Shown here: positions 17,913-27,632 of the stretch, one piece after another | How positions within the stretch are numbered: position 1 is the stretch's first letter | Layout of the letters: the number at the start of each line of letters is the position of its first letter | Source: SZAS-103 sp036496805 | GTDB lineage: Bacteria; Pseudomonadota; Gammaproteobacteria; Xanthomonadales; Xanthomonadaceae | Assembly (NCBI GenBank): GCA_036496805.1 | Contig: DASXKN010000020.1 | Location: 62,001-126,000 of the forward strand | Direction: 5' to 3' | Length of the DNA: 64,000 bases | Notes under the pieces: model-generated | What the model was told of the DNA's origin: nothing | The model's database searches: none | The model's input: the letters and a program-made list of their open reading frames with translations, nothing else | Translations under genes and position numbers: made by a program

Positions 17913-20900
17913 ATGAAAGGCCTGCACCGCCCCCGCACCGCGCAACTGACCCTCTGCATCCTGTTCGGCATCACGTCGATGACGGGTGTCGTGGGCAGCG
18001 CGATCGCCGGCAGCACCGACTGCCCGCCGGCCGGTTCGACCGCGACCGGCGCCAATGCCATCGCCTGTGGGTACCAGGACAAGGCGAGCGGCAAGGACAG
18101 CGCGGCCTTCGGGTTCGGGGACTACGCCTACGGGGCCCGCAGCAACGCCTTCGGGTACGGAAACGTGGTCAACACCGCCGGAAGCAGCGCCTTCGGCGTG
18201 GACAACACGGTCAACGCCGATGCCTCGAAGAGCAATGCGTTCGGGGACCACAACACGGCGGGAAGTTCCGCCGGCGCGTACGCGCACGCGAACGCCTTCG
18301 GCAGCTACAACGCCGCCCGCAACACCGGCGCAAGCGCGGTCGGCTACAGGAACGTCGCTTCTGGCGTCGACAGCAGCGCGCTCGGCGCGCGCAACGTCGC
18401 AAGCGGCAGCTACAGCTCGGCGATCGGCCTGGAGAACCATGTCTCCGGATTCAACAGCGTCGGGATCGGCGATACCAACACCGTGCTCCAGGCAGTAAGC
18501 GCGGCGGTCGGATTCAGGAATTCGGTCGACGGCGAATACTCCATCGCGTTCGGCACGAACAACTCCGTGTCGGGCGAGCAGGCCGTCGCCGTCGGCAACG
18601 ACAACAACGTGACGTTCGCAGGCGTGGCGGTCGGATCCGGCCTCACATCCACCGGCGGCGGCAATGTGTTCGGCAGCGGCAGCTCGGCGCTCGGCAGCGG
18701 GACCGAAGCATTCGGCGTCCACGACTTCGCCACGGCGCATGCCGCGGTGGCGATGGGCAATGCCAATCGCGCCTATGGCATCTACAGCGTCGCGCTGGGC
18801 AACGACAACTACGCGTCGGGCTACGCCAGCCAGGCCTTCGGTTACCGCAACGACGTCTCCGGGCGCCGGAGCATCGCCGTCGGCCGCTACAACCTCGTCT
18901 TTGCGAACGCCAGCAGCAGCACCGCCATCGGCAACAGGAACCAGCTGGGGTCCGCGGCCGCCGGCAGCTACTTCAATGCGACCGCGGTCGGCAGCTACAA
19001 CATGGTCGTGAACAGCAACGCCAGCGCCGTCGGCTACCGGAACGTCGTCGAATCGAAAGGCAGCCACGCGTTCGGATACGAGAACCACGCGTACACGAAC
19101 GCCACCGACAGCAACGCTCTGGGCGACCACAACGCGGTCGGAACTGCGTACGGTACGGCCTCGTACGTTCATGCCAGTGCGGTGGGCAGCAACAACACCG
19201 CGGACGAGACGGCTGCAAGCGCCTTCGGCTACGGGAACACGGCCAGCGGTTTCCAGAGCACCGCGATGGGCGCCAGGAACAGGGCGGGCGGCACGCAGGC
19301 AAGCGCCGTGGGGTATTCGAACCAGGCCTACTATGCAGGCAGCAGCGCCATCGGGGACCACAATACTGCACTCGCCAGCGGCAGCAGCGCGTTCGGCTTC
19401 GGAAACCAGGCCGGGGGAATCGGCAGCAGCGCGTTCGGCGTGTACAACTCCGCCGGGGGCAGCGGCAGCAATGCGTTCGGCAACAACAACCTGACCGGCG
19501 GGATCCGCAGCAACGCCTTCGGCTCGCTCAATACTGCCCTGGGCGATTATGGAAGCGCCGTCGGCGTCAGCAATTCAGCCTCCGGGCGCGGCAGCAATGC
19601 GATCGGCAGCCGCAACCAGGCTTCCGGCACCTACAGCTCGGCGATGGGAGCCGCGAACTACGCGGGCGCCGACCTCAGCAGCGCGTTCGGTAACGGCAAC
19701 AGCGTTGGACAGTACAACGGCGCGGCGTTCGGCGTCGGCAACCTGGTCGATCCGTCGCGGTTCTTCCGGAATGGCCACTACTACCAGTCCACCGACTCCG
19801 CCGCGATCGGCGTGAGCAACCACTCGATCGGGAAATACAGCCTCGCTGTCGGCGTGAAGAACATTGCAGGCCGGGCCTACACGGCACCGAACGGCAAAGC
19901 CGAAGTCACGATGGGTGACAGCGGCGTCGGGGTCCTCAACTCCGCGACCGGCGGCGAGAGCAATGCATTCGGCTTCGAGAACGCCGCGGGCGCCCGCTAC
20001 GGCGAGGCATTCGGCTCGCGCAATGGCGCCAACGGATCGCGCTCGAGCGCCATCGGAAACGGGAACACCACCACCGGGGATGGCAGCAACGCACTGGGCT
20101 TCGCCAATTTCGCAGCCGGCAAGCACAGCACCGCCGCGGGCTCCTATGACCTGGCCATCGGCAACTACAGCAGCGCACTTGGCAACGACGACACCGTGCA
20201 GCGCAATGCCGCCCACAGCAGCGCCGTGGGCGATCACGACACGGTGGGTGACGCCGCATACGGCGCAGCCGGCATCCAGTTTGCCGATGCCATCGGCAGC
20301 TATGACACGGTCAGCTCGTCGCATTCCAATGCAGTCGGTTACCGCAACCGCGCAACGGGATTCGCGAGCGACGCGATCGGCGGCATGAACGCCGCCTCGG
20401 GGGCCCACAGCAGCGCGCTGGGCTACCGAAACGACGCCTCGGGCAGCAAGACAACCGCCTCCGGCTACGGCAACGTAGCCAGCGGGGCGAAGAGTGATGC
20501 GTTCGGCTATGGCAACTTTTCCTATGGCACCGGAGACAGCGCGTTCGGCTACGCCAACATCACCCGCGGCAAGGGCAGCAGCGCCTTCGGATACAGGAAC
20601 ATCGCGAACGGCAACGACGCCAGCGCCCTCGGCGCCGCCAACTCGGCCACGTCGCTGGAGACCGCGGCGATCGGCTACCACAACAGGGCCAGCGGGTCGC
20701 AGAGCATCGCGGTCGGCGACTTCAACGCGGCGACGCAACAGGGTTCCATCGCCATCGGCGCCGGCAACCTGTCGAACGACCACGACAGCGTGGCGATGGG
20801 CGCCGCGAACCTGAGTTCGGGTTACGAGGCCAGCGCGCTGGGCTTCGGCAACCGCGCCACCGGCAAGCTTGACAGCGCCGTCGGCGGATTCAATACCGTC

Positions 20901-23900
20901 ACCGGGACGCTCGCCAGCGGCATGGGCCTGGAAGACGTGGTCTCGGCGTACAAGGGCGACGCCTTCGGCATCCGCAACGTCGTGAAGGGAACCGGCGGCA
21001 ACGCCTTCGGCGGCTACGACACGGTGCTTGCGAATGCGCAGTGGAGCAATGCGCTGGGCGACCACGACACCATCGGCCAGTCGGGCTACAACCCGCCTTC
21101 GGTCGCGCACGCCAACGCCATCGGCAGCTACAACCACGTGGACGCCACCGACGCGAGCGCGGTGGGCGATTTCAACACGGCATCGGGATTGCGGAGCGAC
21201 GCATTCGGCTACAGGAACACGGCGTCGGGCACGGGCAGCAGCGCACTCGGCGTCGGCAACGACGTTTCGGGCGGCAACGCCAGCGCTGTCGGCTTCCACA
21301 ACCAGGCGTCCGGTTACGGAAGCAGTGCCTTCGGTTCGTTCGACACGGCATCTGGCAAGGACAGCGCCGCGATCGGCCGCGACAACCAGGCGCTCGGCGC
21401 ATTCAGTTCGGCGTTTGGCGAGGGCGGCTACGCCTCGGCCGCGCGGTCGAGCGCGATGGGATACAAGGACAACGCCAGTGGCATCAGCAGCAGCGCGTTC
21501 GGTGCGAACGACACCGCGTCCGGAGATTTCAGCAACGCGTTCGGCTACGACAACACGAGCTCGGGCTACAAGAGCAGCGCCATCGGTCGCGCCAATCGGG
21601 CGGTTGGCGACTACAGCATGGCGATCGGCCACGTGAACTATGCGGCAGGCAAGAGCGCCGTCGCAATCGGCTCCCGCAACACCGCTGGGGGTAACTACAG
21701 CAGCGCATTCGGCAGGACCAACACGGCGTTCGCCAACTACAGCAATGCCGTTGGCTTCGACAACATGGCGTACAACGACTACGCCTCCGCCATGGGTTCA
21801 CTCAACGTCGCCAAGGGCTTCTACGCCAGCGCGCTCGGTTTCCGGAATCTCGCCGCCAACACCCATGCCAGCGCCGTGGGCGACTCGAATCGCGCGACCT
21901 CGTACGGCAGCGCAGCGTTCGGAAGCCTCAACAAGGCAGGCGACTACGCAGTGACGGGCGCCAGGCCGGCAATCGTCGGTGCGGTGGCGAATCCCCACGG
22001 CTACGACAGTGCTTTCGGCATGGGCAATGTGGCCGCGGGCGGCGAAACGAGCGCGTTCGGTTTCCAGAACTTCGTCGATGAGGCCCACGGCAGCTCGGCG
22101 TTCGGAAACAACAACGCGGTCTATTTCTCCACCCAGTTGAGCAATGCGCTGGGCGACCATAACAGGGTGGGGTTGTCGTTCTACTCCGGAGGCGTGCTGG
22201 ATGCGTATGCGCACGCCAATGCCGTGGGCAGCTATAACGCCGCCAACAACACCGGCGCAAGCGCATTCGGCGACGGCAATTCGGCATCCGGGCTCGGCAG
22301 CGGGGCGTTCGGGTACAAGAACGTGGCCTCCGGCACTCATGGCAGCGCGCTAGGCTTCCGCAACGATGCCTCGGGTGGCAACAGCAGCGCCGTCGGTTTC
22401 CGCAACCAGGCGGCCGGCTACGACAGCAGCGCCTTCGGGTCGTTCAACACGGCCACGGGCAAGGACAGCGTCGCGTTCGGCCGCAAGGACCAGTCGCTAG
22501 GCACATTCAGCTCGGCGTTCGGCGAGGGCGACTACGCCTCGGGCGCGAAGTCGAGCGCAATGGGCTACAAGGACTTCGCGCTCGGCGTCGACAGCAGCGC
22601 CTTCGGCTACCACAGCGTCGCTTCGGGCAGGCACAGCAGCGCCGTGGGTTATGTCGACCACGCCTACGGGCGCGACAGCGACGCGATCGGTTCGGCCAAC
22701 ACCGCGACCGGCATCGCGAGCAGCGCGATCGGTTCGGGCAACCGCGCGGCGGGCTACTGGAGTTCGGCAGTCGGCAGGGCCAACAGCGCGCTGGGATTCC
22801 AGGACAGCGCGCTCGGCTTCTACAACGTCGTCTTCGCCAACGCCGGCAACAGCAACGCGATCGGCGACCACAACCACATCGGCCTCTACGGCGGCACAAG
22901 CTACTTCTCGAACGCCAACGCGGTCGGCAGCTACAACCTCGCGACCAACTACCGGACCAGCGCCTTCGGCGACCGCAACCAGGCCACCGGCGACCGCGAC
23001 AGCGCCTTCGGCTACGGCAACAAGGCCATGGGCTACCGCGCCGCCAACGCGTTCGGCTTCGACAACTTCGTCTACGGCTCGTACGACAGCGCCTTCGGCG
23101 TCGGCAACGCGGTGGACGCATCGGCCACGAAGAGCAACGCGCTGGGACTGGGCAACAAGATCGGCGTGCCGGGCGGGTCGGCGATCACCAACGCCAACGC
23201 GGTCGGCACCTACAACACGGCGGGCAGCACCGACGCGAGCGCCTTCGGCGACAGGAACACCGCGTCCGGATTCGCCAGCAGCGCAGTCGGATTCGGGAAC
23301 AGCGCGAGCGGCCTGAACAGCAGCGCGATCGGCTACGCCAACACCGCGAGCAATACGGAAGCCAACGCGGTGGGATTCCGCAATCGCGCAACCGGCGCCT
23401 ACAGCAGTGCCATCGGCATGATCAATTCGGCCGGCGCGACCGGCGGCAGCGCGCTGGGATTCGGCAACACGGCATCGGGCAACTATGGCAGCGCGATGGG
23501 CGCCAGGAACGATGCACGGGGTTCGCTCAGCAGTGCCGTCGGCCAGGGCAATCTCGCCGGCGGATTCGAAAGCAGCGCGGTGGGCTACCAGAACCAGGCC
23601 GATGCCGCCTACAGCAATGCATTCGGCCGGTTCGACCGTGCCTACGGCCAGAACGCCAATGCCTTCGGCACCCGCAATACGGCGACGGGGGACTTCAGCA
23701 GCGCCATCGGCTTCCTCAATGCCGCCTCCGGCGATCAGAGCAGCGCGTTCGGCAACTCCAACACGGTCTACGGCGATGCCCCGAAGAGCAACGCGCTGGG
23801 CGACCACAACCAGGTCGGCCGCAGCCAGTACATCGGCAGTCGCACGAAATACCACGCCAATGCGGTGGGCAGCTACAACACCGCGAGCGACCTGGATGCC

Positions 23901-26600
23901 AACGCGTTCGGTTCCTTCAACAGCGCATCCGGCGAGAAGAGCACGGCCTTCGGCCTGTCCAACGTCGCCAACAACTACAAGAGCAGTGCGTTCGGCTATG
24001 GCAACGTCGGCTACGGGGCTTCCGGCGCCGCTGTGGGATACAGGAACCACACGGCGGGTCGCTACAGCACGGCGGTCGGCGTGAACAACGCCGCGGGCGC
24101 GAGCAACTACGCGGACCCGCACAACCCCCTGTACACCGTGGACGACACCGCGGTGGGCTTCGGCAACACCGCCATCGGCGGCAAGAGCAGCGCGGTGGGC
24201 TACCACAATGCCGCCAGCGCGTCCGGCAGCAACGCCCTGGGTTTCTCCAACACCGCGGAGGGCGCCGACAGCAGCGCGATCGGCGAGAGCAACTACACCG
24301 CGTCGACGGCCGCCAGCAGCAGCGCGGTCGGCCTGAAGAACTATGTCTTCGGAACGTTTGCCAGTGCATTCGGTTACCGGAACATCGCGACCGGTTCGCA
24401 CAGCAGCGCCGTCGGCTACGGCAATCTTTCGTCCGGCGCCCACAGCGACGCGTTCGGCTCGGGCAACACCACCGCCGGCGTCTACAGCAGCGCCTTCGGC
24501 CACGGCGACAAGACCGGCGGCTACCGAAGCAGCGCCTTCGGCGAGAACAACTACACCGGCCCTGCTGCCAACCACAGCAGCGCGATCGGCGACAGCAACA
24601 GGGCCTACGGCAGCTACAGCACCGCATCGGGGCGCCGCAACGTTTCGATCGGCACCGCCAGCAATGCCGTCGGCTACGGCAACCTTTCGCTGAGCCACTA
24701 CAGCAGCGCGATGGGTGCCGCCAACACGGGCGGAGGCGCCTACAGCAGCGCTCTGGGCTACGGGAACAATGCCCTGGGTGGCTTGAGCAGCGCGATCGGC
24801 GCCGAGAACAACGCATTGGGCTTCGCCAGCAGCGCGGTGGGCCTGAAGAACACGGCATCGGCCAGCTCAAGCAGCGCGGTGGGTACGTACAACACCGCCT
24901 CGGGACAGCTGGCCAGCGCCTTCGGCCGCGCGAACACGGCATCGGGATTGCAGGCCAGCGCCTTCGGAACGGGCAACACGGCCAGCGCTTTCGAAAGCAG
25001 CGCGGCGGGCATGGGCAACGTCGCGTCGGGCTATTTCAGCAGCGCCTTCGGCTACGGGAACACCGCCAGCGGCCAGGGCGCGCAGGCGTTCGGCATCGGC
25101 AACAGGATCGCCGGCAACAGCGGCGACGCGTTCGGCATCGTCAACACCGTCTCCGCCGCCGGTGGCAGCGCGATCGGCTACCGCAACACCACCCTGGGCT
25201 ACGGCGACAACGCGATCGGCGGCGCCAACGTGGCCTACCGCAACGCCACCGGCGGCAATGCCATCGGCGACCACAACAAGGTCGGAACGAGCAGCGGCTC
25301 GGGCGCATACACCCACGCGAACGCGATGGGCAGCTACAACACCGCGATCGCCTGGGGCGCGAGCGCGTTCGGCTACAAGAACACGGCGTCCGGCTACGAA
25401 TCCAGCGCCGTCGGCATCGGCAACCGCGCGGTCGGCAAGGACGCGAGCGCGTTCGGATACGACAACCGCGCCAGTGCCGCGACGTCCGTCGCCTTCGGCT
25501 CCGGCAACACGGCCGCGAACACGGATGCGAGCGCGGTCGGCGTCGGCAATCGCGCGACCGGACGGATGGCGAGCGCGGTCGGCTACGGCAACACCGCCAG
25601 CAACCTGGGCGCGTTCGCGGCGGGCACCGGCGCCAGCGCCACCGGCAAGGGCAGCGTGGCGATCGGCGGCTGGTTCGATGCGAACGGCAATGGCGCGATT
25701 GATCCCGACGAGCAGACCCACGCCACCGGCGGCAACTCGGTCGCCATCGGCGATGCCGCCGCTGCCACCGCTCTCGACAGCAGCGCGTTCGGCGAAGGCG
25801 CGTCGGCGACCGCGACGAATGATGTCGCCCTCGGTGCCGGAGCCAGCGCCAGCGTCAGCAACGCGGTGGCGCTCGGGGCGGGCTCCATCGCCAGTCGCGC
25901 GAACACCGTCTCGGTGGGCAGTGCGGGCCACGAGCGCCAGATCACCAACGTCGCGGCCGGCACGCAGGGCACCGACGCGGTCAACCTGAGCCAGTTGCAG
26001 GCGGTGACCAGCAGCGTCCAGGCGCAGGCGAGCGCGGCGATGGCAAGCGCGAGCACCGCGCTGACGACGGCGAACAGCGCGCTCGCGGAGAGCACGGCGC
26101 AGGTGAGCGCACTGGCGGGCTCGAATGGTTCGGCGTCGATGAGCTCCGGCGACGCCGCGGCGCTGGTCGCGGCCAACGCGCACGCAGACGCCGGCGACGC
26201 GAGCACGCTGGCGGCGGCCAATGCGCATGCCGACTCCGGCAGCGCGGCGACGCTGGCTTCCGCGAACGGCTACACCGACGCGAAAGTGCAGACCCTCACC
26301 CTGGACTTCAACGGACTCACCTCGCAGGTCGACGACCTGACGAACAAGGTGAACACGCTGGACGATCGCGTGAGCCGGGTCGGCGCGCTGAGTGCGGCGA
26401 TGTCGCAGATGTCGTCGGCCGGCGCGGCGAATTCCAACGCGTCGCGCGTCTCGGCCGGTTTCGGCAACTACCATGGCAGGTCGGCGTTCGCGCTGGGCTT
26501 CCAGTCGACCCTCTCGCAGCACACGACGATCAGCTTCGGTGCGGCCTACGACGGTGGCGGCGACGCCGAAACCGGCGCGGGCATCTCGTACGGCTGGTGA
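17913..26600 (+). CDS. Giant YadA-type trimeric autotransporter adhesin
   Basis: Type Vc secreted adhesin, 2,895 aa. The ATG follows GGAGGAAAT; residues 1-33 are a Sec signal (cut near SAIA/G). Residues about 40-2,660 are a YadA-like left-handed beta-roll head made of 14-residue units of the form SSAFGYGNTASGxx, roughly 180-190 of them. A loop with GDHN...GSYN recurs ten times (near residues 107, 336, 400, 769, 1045, 1410, 1647, 1741, 1959, 2448). An EF-hand-like loop lies at 2589-2600. The neck/HIM motif (RQITNVAAGTQGTDAVNLSQL, near 2675) is followed by a coiled-coil stalk (about 2690-2815) and a YadA anchor of about 75 residues ending in Trp. The frame is unbroken over 8.7 kb. Function is inferred as surface adhesion or autoaggregation. 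Confidence 0.95.
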   Translation: MKGLHRPRTAQLTLCILFGITSMTGVVGSAIAGSTDCPPAGSTATGANAIACGYQDKASGKDSAAFGFGDYAYGARSNAFGYGNVVNTAGSSAFGVDNTVNADASKSNAFGDHNTAGSSAGAYAHANAFGSYNAARNTGASAVGYRNVASGVDSSALGARNVASGSYSSAIGLENHVSGFNSVGIGDTNTVLQAVSAAVGFRNSVDGEYSIAFGTNNSVSGEQAVAVGNDNNVTFAGVAVGSGLTSTGGGNVFGSGSSALGSGTEAFGVHDFATAHAAVAMGNANRAYGIYSVALGNDNYASGYASQAFGYRNDVSGRRSIAVGRYNLVFANASSSTAIGNRNQLGSAAAGSYFNATAVGSYNMVVNSNASAVGYRNVVESKGSHAFGYENHAYTNATDSNALGDHNAVGTAYGTASYVHASAVGSNNTADETAASAFGYGNTASGFQSTAMGARNRAGGTQASAVGYSNQAYYAGSSAIGDHNTALASGSSAFGFGNQAGGIGSSAFGVYNSAGGSGSNAFGNNNLTGGIRSNAFGSLNTALGDYGSAVGVSNSASGRGSNAIGSRNQASGTYSSAMGAANYAGADLSSAFGNGNSVGQYNGAAFGVGNLVDPSRFFRNGHYYQSTDSAAIGVSNHSIGKYSLAVGVKNIAGRAYTAPNGKAEVTMGDSGVGVLNSATGGESNAFGFENAAGARYGEAFGSRNGANGSRSSAIGNGNTTTGDGSNALGFANFAAGKHSTAAGSYDLAIGNYSSALGNDDTVQRNAAHSSAVGDHDTVGDAAYGAAGIQFADAIGSYDTVSSSHSNAVGYRNRATGFASDAIGGMNAASGAHSSALGYRNDASGSKTTASGYGNVASGAKSDAFGYGNFSYGTGDSAFGYANITRGKGSSAFGYRNIANGNDASALGAANSATSLETAAIGYHNRASGSQSIAVGDFNAATQQGSIAIGAGNLSNDHDSVAMGAANLSSGYEASALGFGNRATGKLDSAVGGFNTVTGTLASGMGLEDVVSAYKGDAFGIRNVVKGTGGNAFGGYDTVLANAQWSNALGDHDTIGQSGYNPPSVAHANAIGSYNHVDATDASAVGDFNTASGLRSDAFGYRNTASGTGSSALGVGNDVSGGNASAVGFHNQASGYGSSAFGSFDTASGKDSAAIGRDNQALGAFSSAFGEGGYASAARSSAMGYKDNASGISSSAFGANDTASGDFSNAFGYDNTSSGYKSSAIGRANRAVGDYSMAIGHVNYAAGKSAVAIGSRNTAGGNYSSAFGRTNTAFANYSNAVGFDNMAYNDYASAMGSLNVAKGFYASALGFRNLAANTHASAVGDSNRATSYGSAAFGSLNKAGDYAVTGARPAIVGAVANPHGYDSAFGMGNVAAGGETSAFGFQNFVDEAHGSSAFGNNNAVYFSTQLSNALGDHNRVGLSFYSGGVLDAYAHANAVGSYNAANNTGASAFGDGNSASGLGSGAFGYKNVASGTHGSALGFRNDASGGNSSAVGFRNQAAGYDSSAFGSFNTATGKDSVAFGRKDQSLGTFSSAFGEGDYASGAKSSAMGYKDFALGVDSSAFGYHSVASGRHSSAVGYVDHAYGRDSDAIGSANTATGIASSAIGSGNRAAGYWSSAVGRANSALGFQDSALGFYNVVFANAGNSNAIGDHNHIGLYGGTSYFSNANAVGSYNLATNYRTSAFGDRNQATGDRDSAFGYGNKAMGYRAANAFGFDNFVYGSYDSAFGVGNAVDASATKSNALGLGNKIGVPGGSAITNANAVGTYNTAGSTDASAFGDRNTASGFASSAVGFGNSASGLNSSAIGYANTASNTEANAVGFRNRATGAYSSAIGMINSAGATGGSALGFGNTASGNYGSAMGARNDARGSLSSAVGQGNLAGGFESSAVGYQNQADAAYSNAFGRFDRAYGQNANAFGTRNTATGDFSSAIGFLNAASGDQSSAFGNSNTVYGDAPKSNALGDHNQVGRSQYIGSRTKYHANAVGSYNTASDLDANAFGSFNSASGEKSTAFGLSNVANNYKSSAFGYGNVGYGASGAAVGYRNHTAGRYSTAVGVNNAAGASNYADPHNPLYTVDDTAVGFGNTAIGGKSSAVGYHNAASASGSNALGFSNTAEGADSSAIGESNYTASTAASSSAVGLKNYVFGTFASAFGYRNIATGSHSSAVGYGNLSSGAHSDAFGSGNTTAGVYSSAFGHGDKTGGYRSSAFGENNYTGPAANHSSAIGDSNRAYGSYSTASGRRNVSIGTASNAVGYGNLSLSHYSSAMGAANTGGGAYSSALGYGNNALGGLSSAIGAENNALGFASSAVGLKNTASASSSSAVGTYNTASGQLASAFGRANTASGLQASAFGTGNTASAFESSAAGMGNVASGYFSSAFGYGNTASGQGAQAFGIGNRIAGNSGDAFGIVNTVSAAGGSAIGYRNTTLGYGDNAIGGANVAYRNATGGNAIGDHNKVGTSSGSGAYTHANAMGSYNTAIAWGASAFGYKNTASGYESSAVGIGNRAVGKDASAFGYDNRASAATSVAFGSGNTAANTDASAVGVGNRATGRMASAVGYGNTASNLGAFAAGTGASATGKGSVAIGGWFDANGNGAIDPDEQTHATGGNSVAIGDAAAATALDSSAFGEGASATATNDVALGAGASASVSNAVALGAGSIASRANTVSVGSAGHERQITNVAAGTQGTDAVNLSQLQAVTSSVQAQASAAMASASTALTTANSALAESTAQVSALAGSNGSASMSSGDAAALVAANAHADAGDASTLAAANAHADSGSAATLASANGYTDAKVQTLTLDFNGLTSQVDDLTNKVNTLDDRVSRVGALSAAMSQMSSAGAANSNASRVSAGFGNYHGRSAFALGFQSTLSQHTTISFGAAYDGGGDAETGAGISYGW

Positions 26601-26612
26601 TCGTCGGCGCAT

Positions 26613-26637
26613 CGGCCCGGCAACGGACGCCGGGCCG
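26613..26637 (+). terminator. Putative terminator hairpin after the adhesin gene
   Basis: An 8-bp perfect stem (GGCCCGGC/GCCGGGCC), extendable by one pair, with a 7-nt loop begins 13 bp after the adhesin stop. No T-tract is visible, so termination by this hairpin is probable rather than certain. Confidence 0.45.
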
Positions 26638-26735
26638 GCGCCACCTGCGCACGACGAGAGATTGTTGCGCACGACCCGACCGCGGCGGGCGCACCGGTCT
26701 GACGGCGCCACGCGAATCGTGGCCTCGCCTCCGCC

Positions 26736-27632
26736 TCAATCGGCCGGCGGCGCGATCGTTTCATGCAGGCGCGTGCGCAAGCGGCGAACCTCGGCGTCGG
26801 CCAGCTCCCGCAGCAGGCGCCGGTCGGCATCCGCGAACGGCGAGCGCGCGCCACAGTGATCGGCCAGCAGGCTGAAATCCTGCACTTCGCCAAGCAGCAC
26901 GGCGAGTTTCTTGAATGCATCGCCGGCCATGCGCACCGACAGCGGCGATCTCTCCAGCGCGCGCTGTTGCTGCGACAGCCTGCGTGCCCGGCGGCGCCAG
27001 CGATGCCAGTCGTCGTCCTCGTCGGCGCGGGTTGCGCGCTGGCCGGCGGACTCGGTACGCCGCTCGCTGTCCGCGAGCGCGTGCAATACATCGGCATCGT
27101 GCAGCGACCGCCACGGCAGCGCCTTGATGCCCGCCTGGAGCATGCGCAACACCACGTCGGTGTCGTCGCGAGCGCCATCGGCGCGGGCATGCTGGCCCAA
27201 CTCGACGCGCCGGCGGGTCGCTGCCGCGCGTGCGCGACGCAGTGATGCGGCATGCTCCGCGGAGTGTTCCAGCGCGGCGAGCCGTTCGATCGCCTCGACC
27301 AGGGCGTGGCCATCGCGCAGGTCCGACAGCGAGCGGTTGATGCGTTGCAATTCGGCGTCGACGATCTGCCCGGAGCGGCCGAGCGCAGCGGCCGCGAGCG
27401 CCAGCGTCGCACGCACGCGACGCAACGATTTGCGTCCCTGGTGCACGCCGCGGTGCAGCCATGCCTGTCGCCACGAGAGGCACTGTCGCGCATGGCGCAA
27501 TTCGCGGCCCGCGTAAGCGCACAGGGATTCGCCCAGGGCGGGTGATGCTTCCATCGCGGCGGCCGCGTCGTCGGGCCGAATGGGCATCTCCGTCGCGGAT
27601 GCATCGGCGACGTGCATGTCCCGCGATGTCAT
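26736..27632 (-). CDS. CHAD domain-containing protein
   Basis: 298 aa from the ATG at 27632, which overlaps the stop of the upstream gene (ATGA). The sequence is an alpha-helical, Arg- and His-rich CHAD domain: RHARQCLSW, LHRGVHQGRKSLRRVRATL, LSDLRDGHALVEAIERL, WHRWRRRARRLSQQQRAL and FKKLAVLLGEVQDFSLL. The conserved basic histidine-containing helices are known in the family to bind polyphosphate. No CYTH domain is fused. Upstream in-frame codons exist, but the coupled ATG is the better start. It is the last gene of the minus-strand birA-coaX run. Confidence 0.85.
   Translation of the reverse strand: MTSRDMHVADASATEMPIRPDDAAAAMEASPALGESLCAYAGRELRHARQCLSWRQAWLHRGVHQGRKSLRRVRATLALAAAALGRSGQIVDAELQRINRSLSDLRDGHALVEAIERLAALEHSAEHAASLRRARAAATRRRVELGQHARADGARDDTDVVLRMLQAGIKALPWRSLHDADVLHALADSERRTESAGQRATRADEDDDWHRWRRRARRLSQQQRALERSPLSVRMAGDAFKKLAVLLGEVQDFSLLADHCGARSPFADADRRLLRELADAEVRRLRTRLHETIAPPAD

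Noticed and set aside
18000..25900. CRISPR-like look of regularly repeated DNA
   Set aside because: The repeats are degenerate 42-bp coding units in frame with the adhesin, with no constant repeat and unique spacers.
19575..26711. Very long open frames on the minus strand opposite the adhesin (19575-21632, 22497-24698, 24867-26711)
   Set aside because: They mirror the 42-bp codon repeats of the adhesin in GC-rich DNA and show no family features; antisense shadows.
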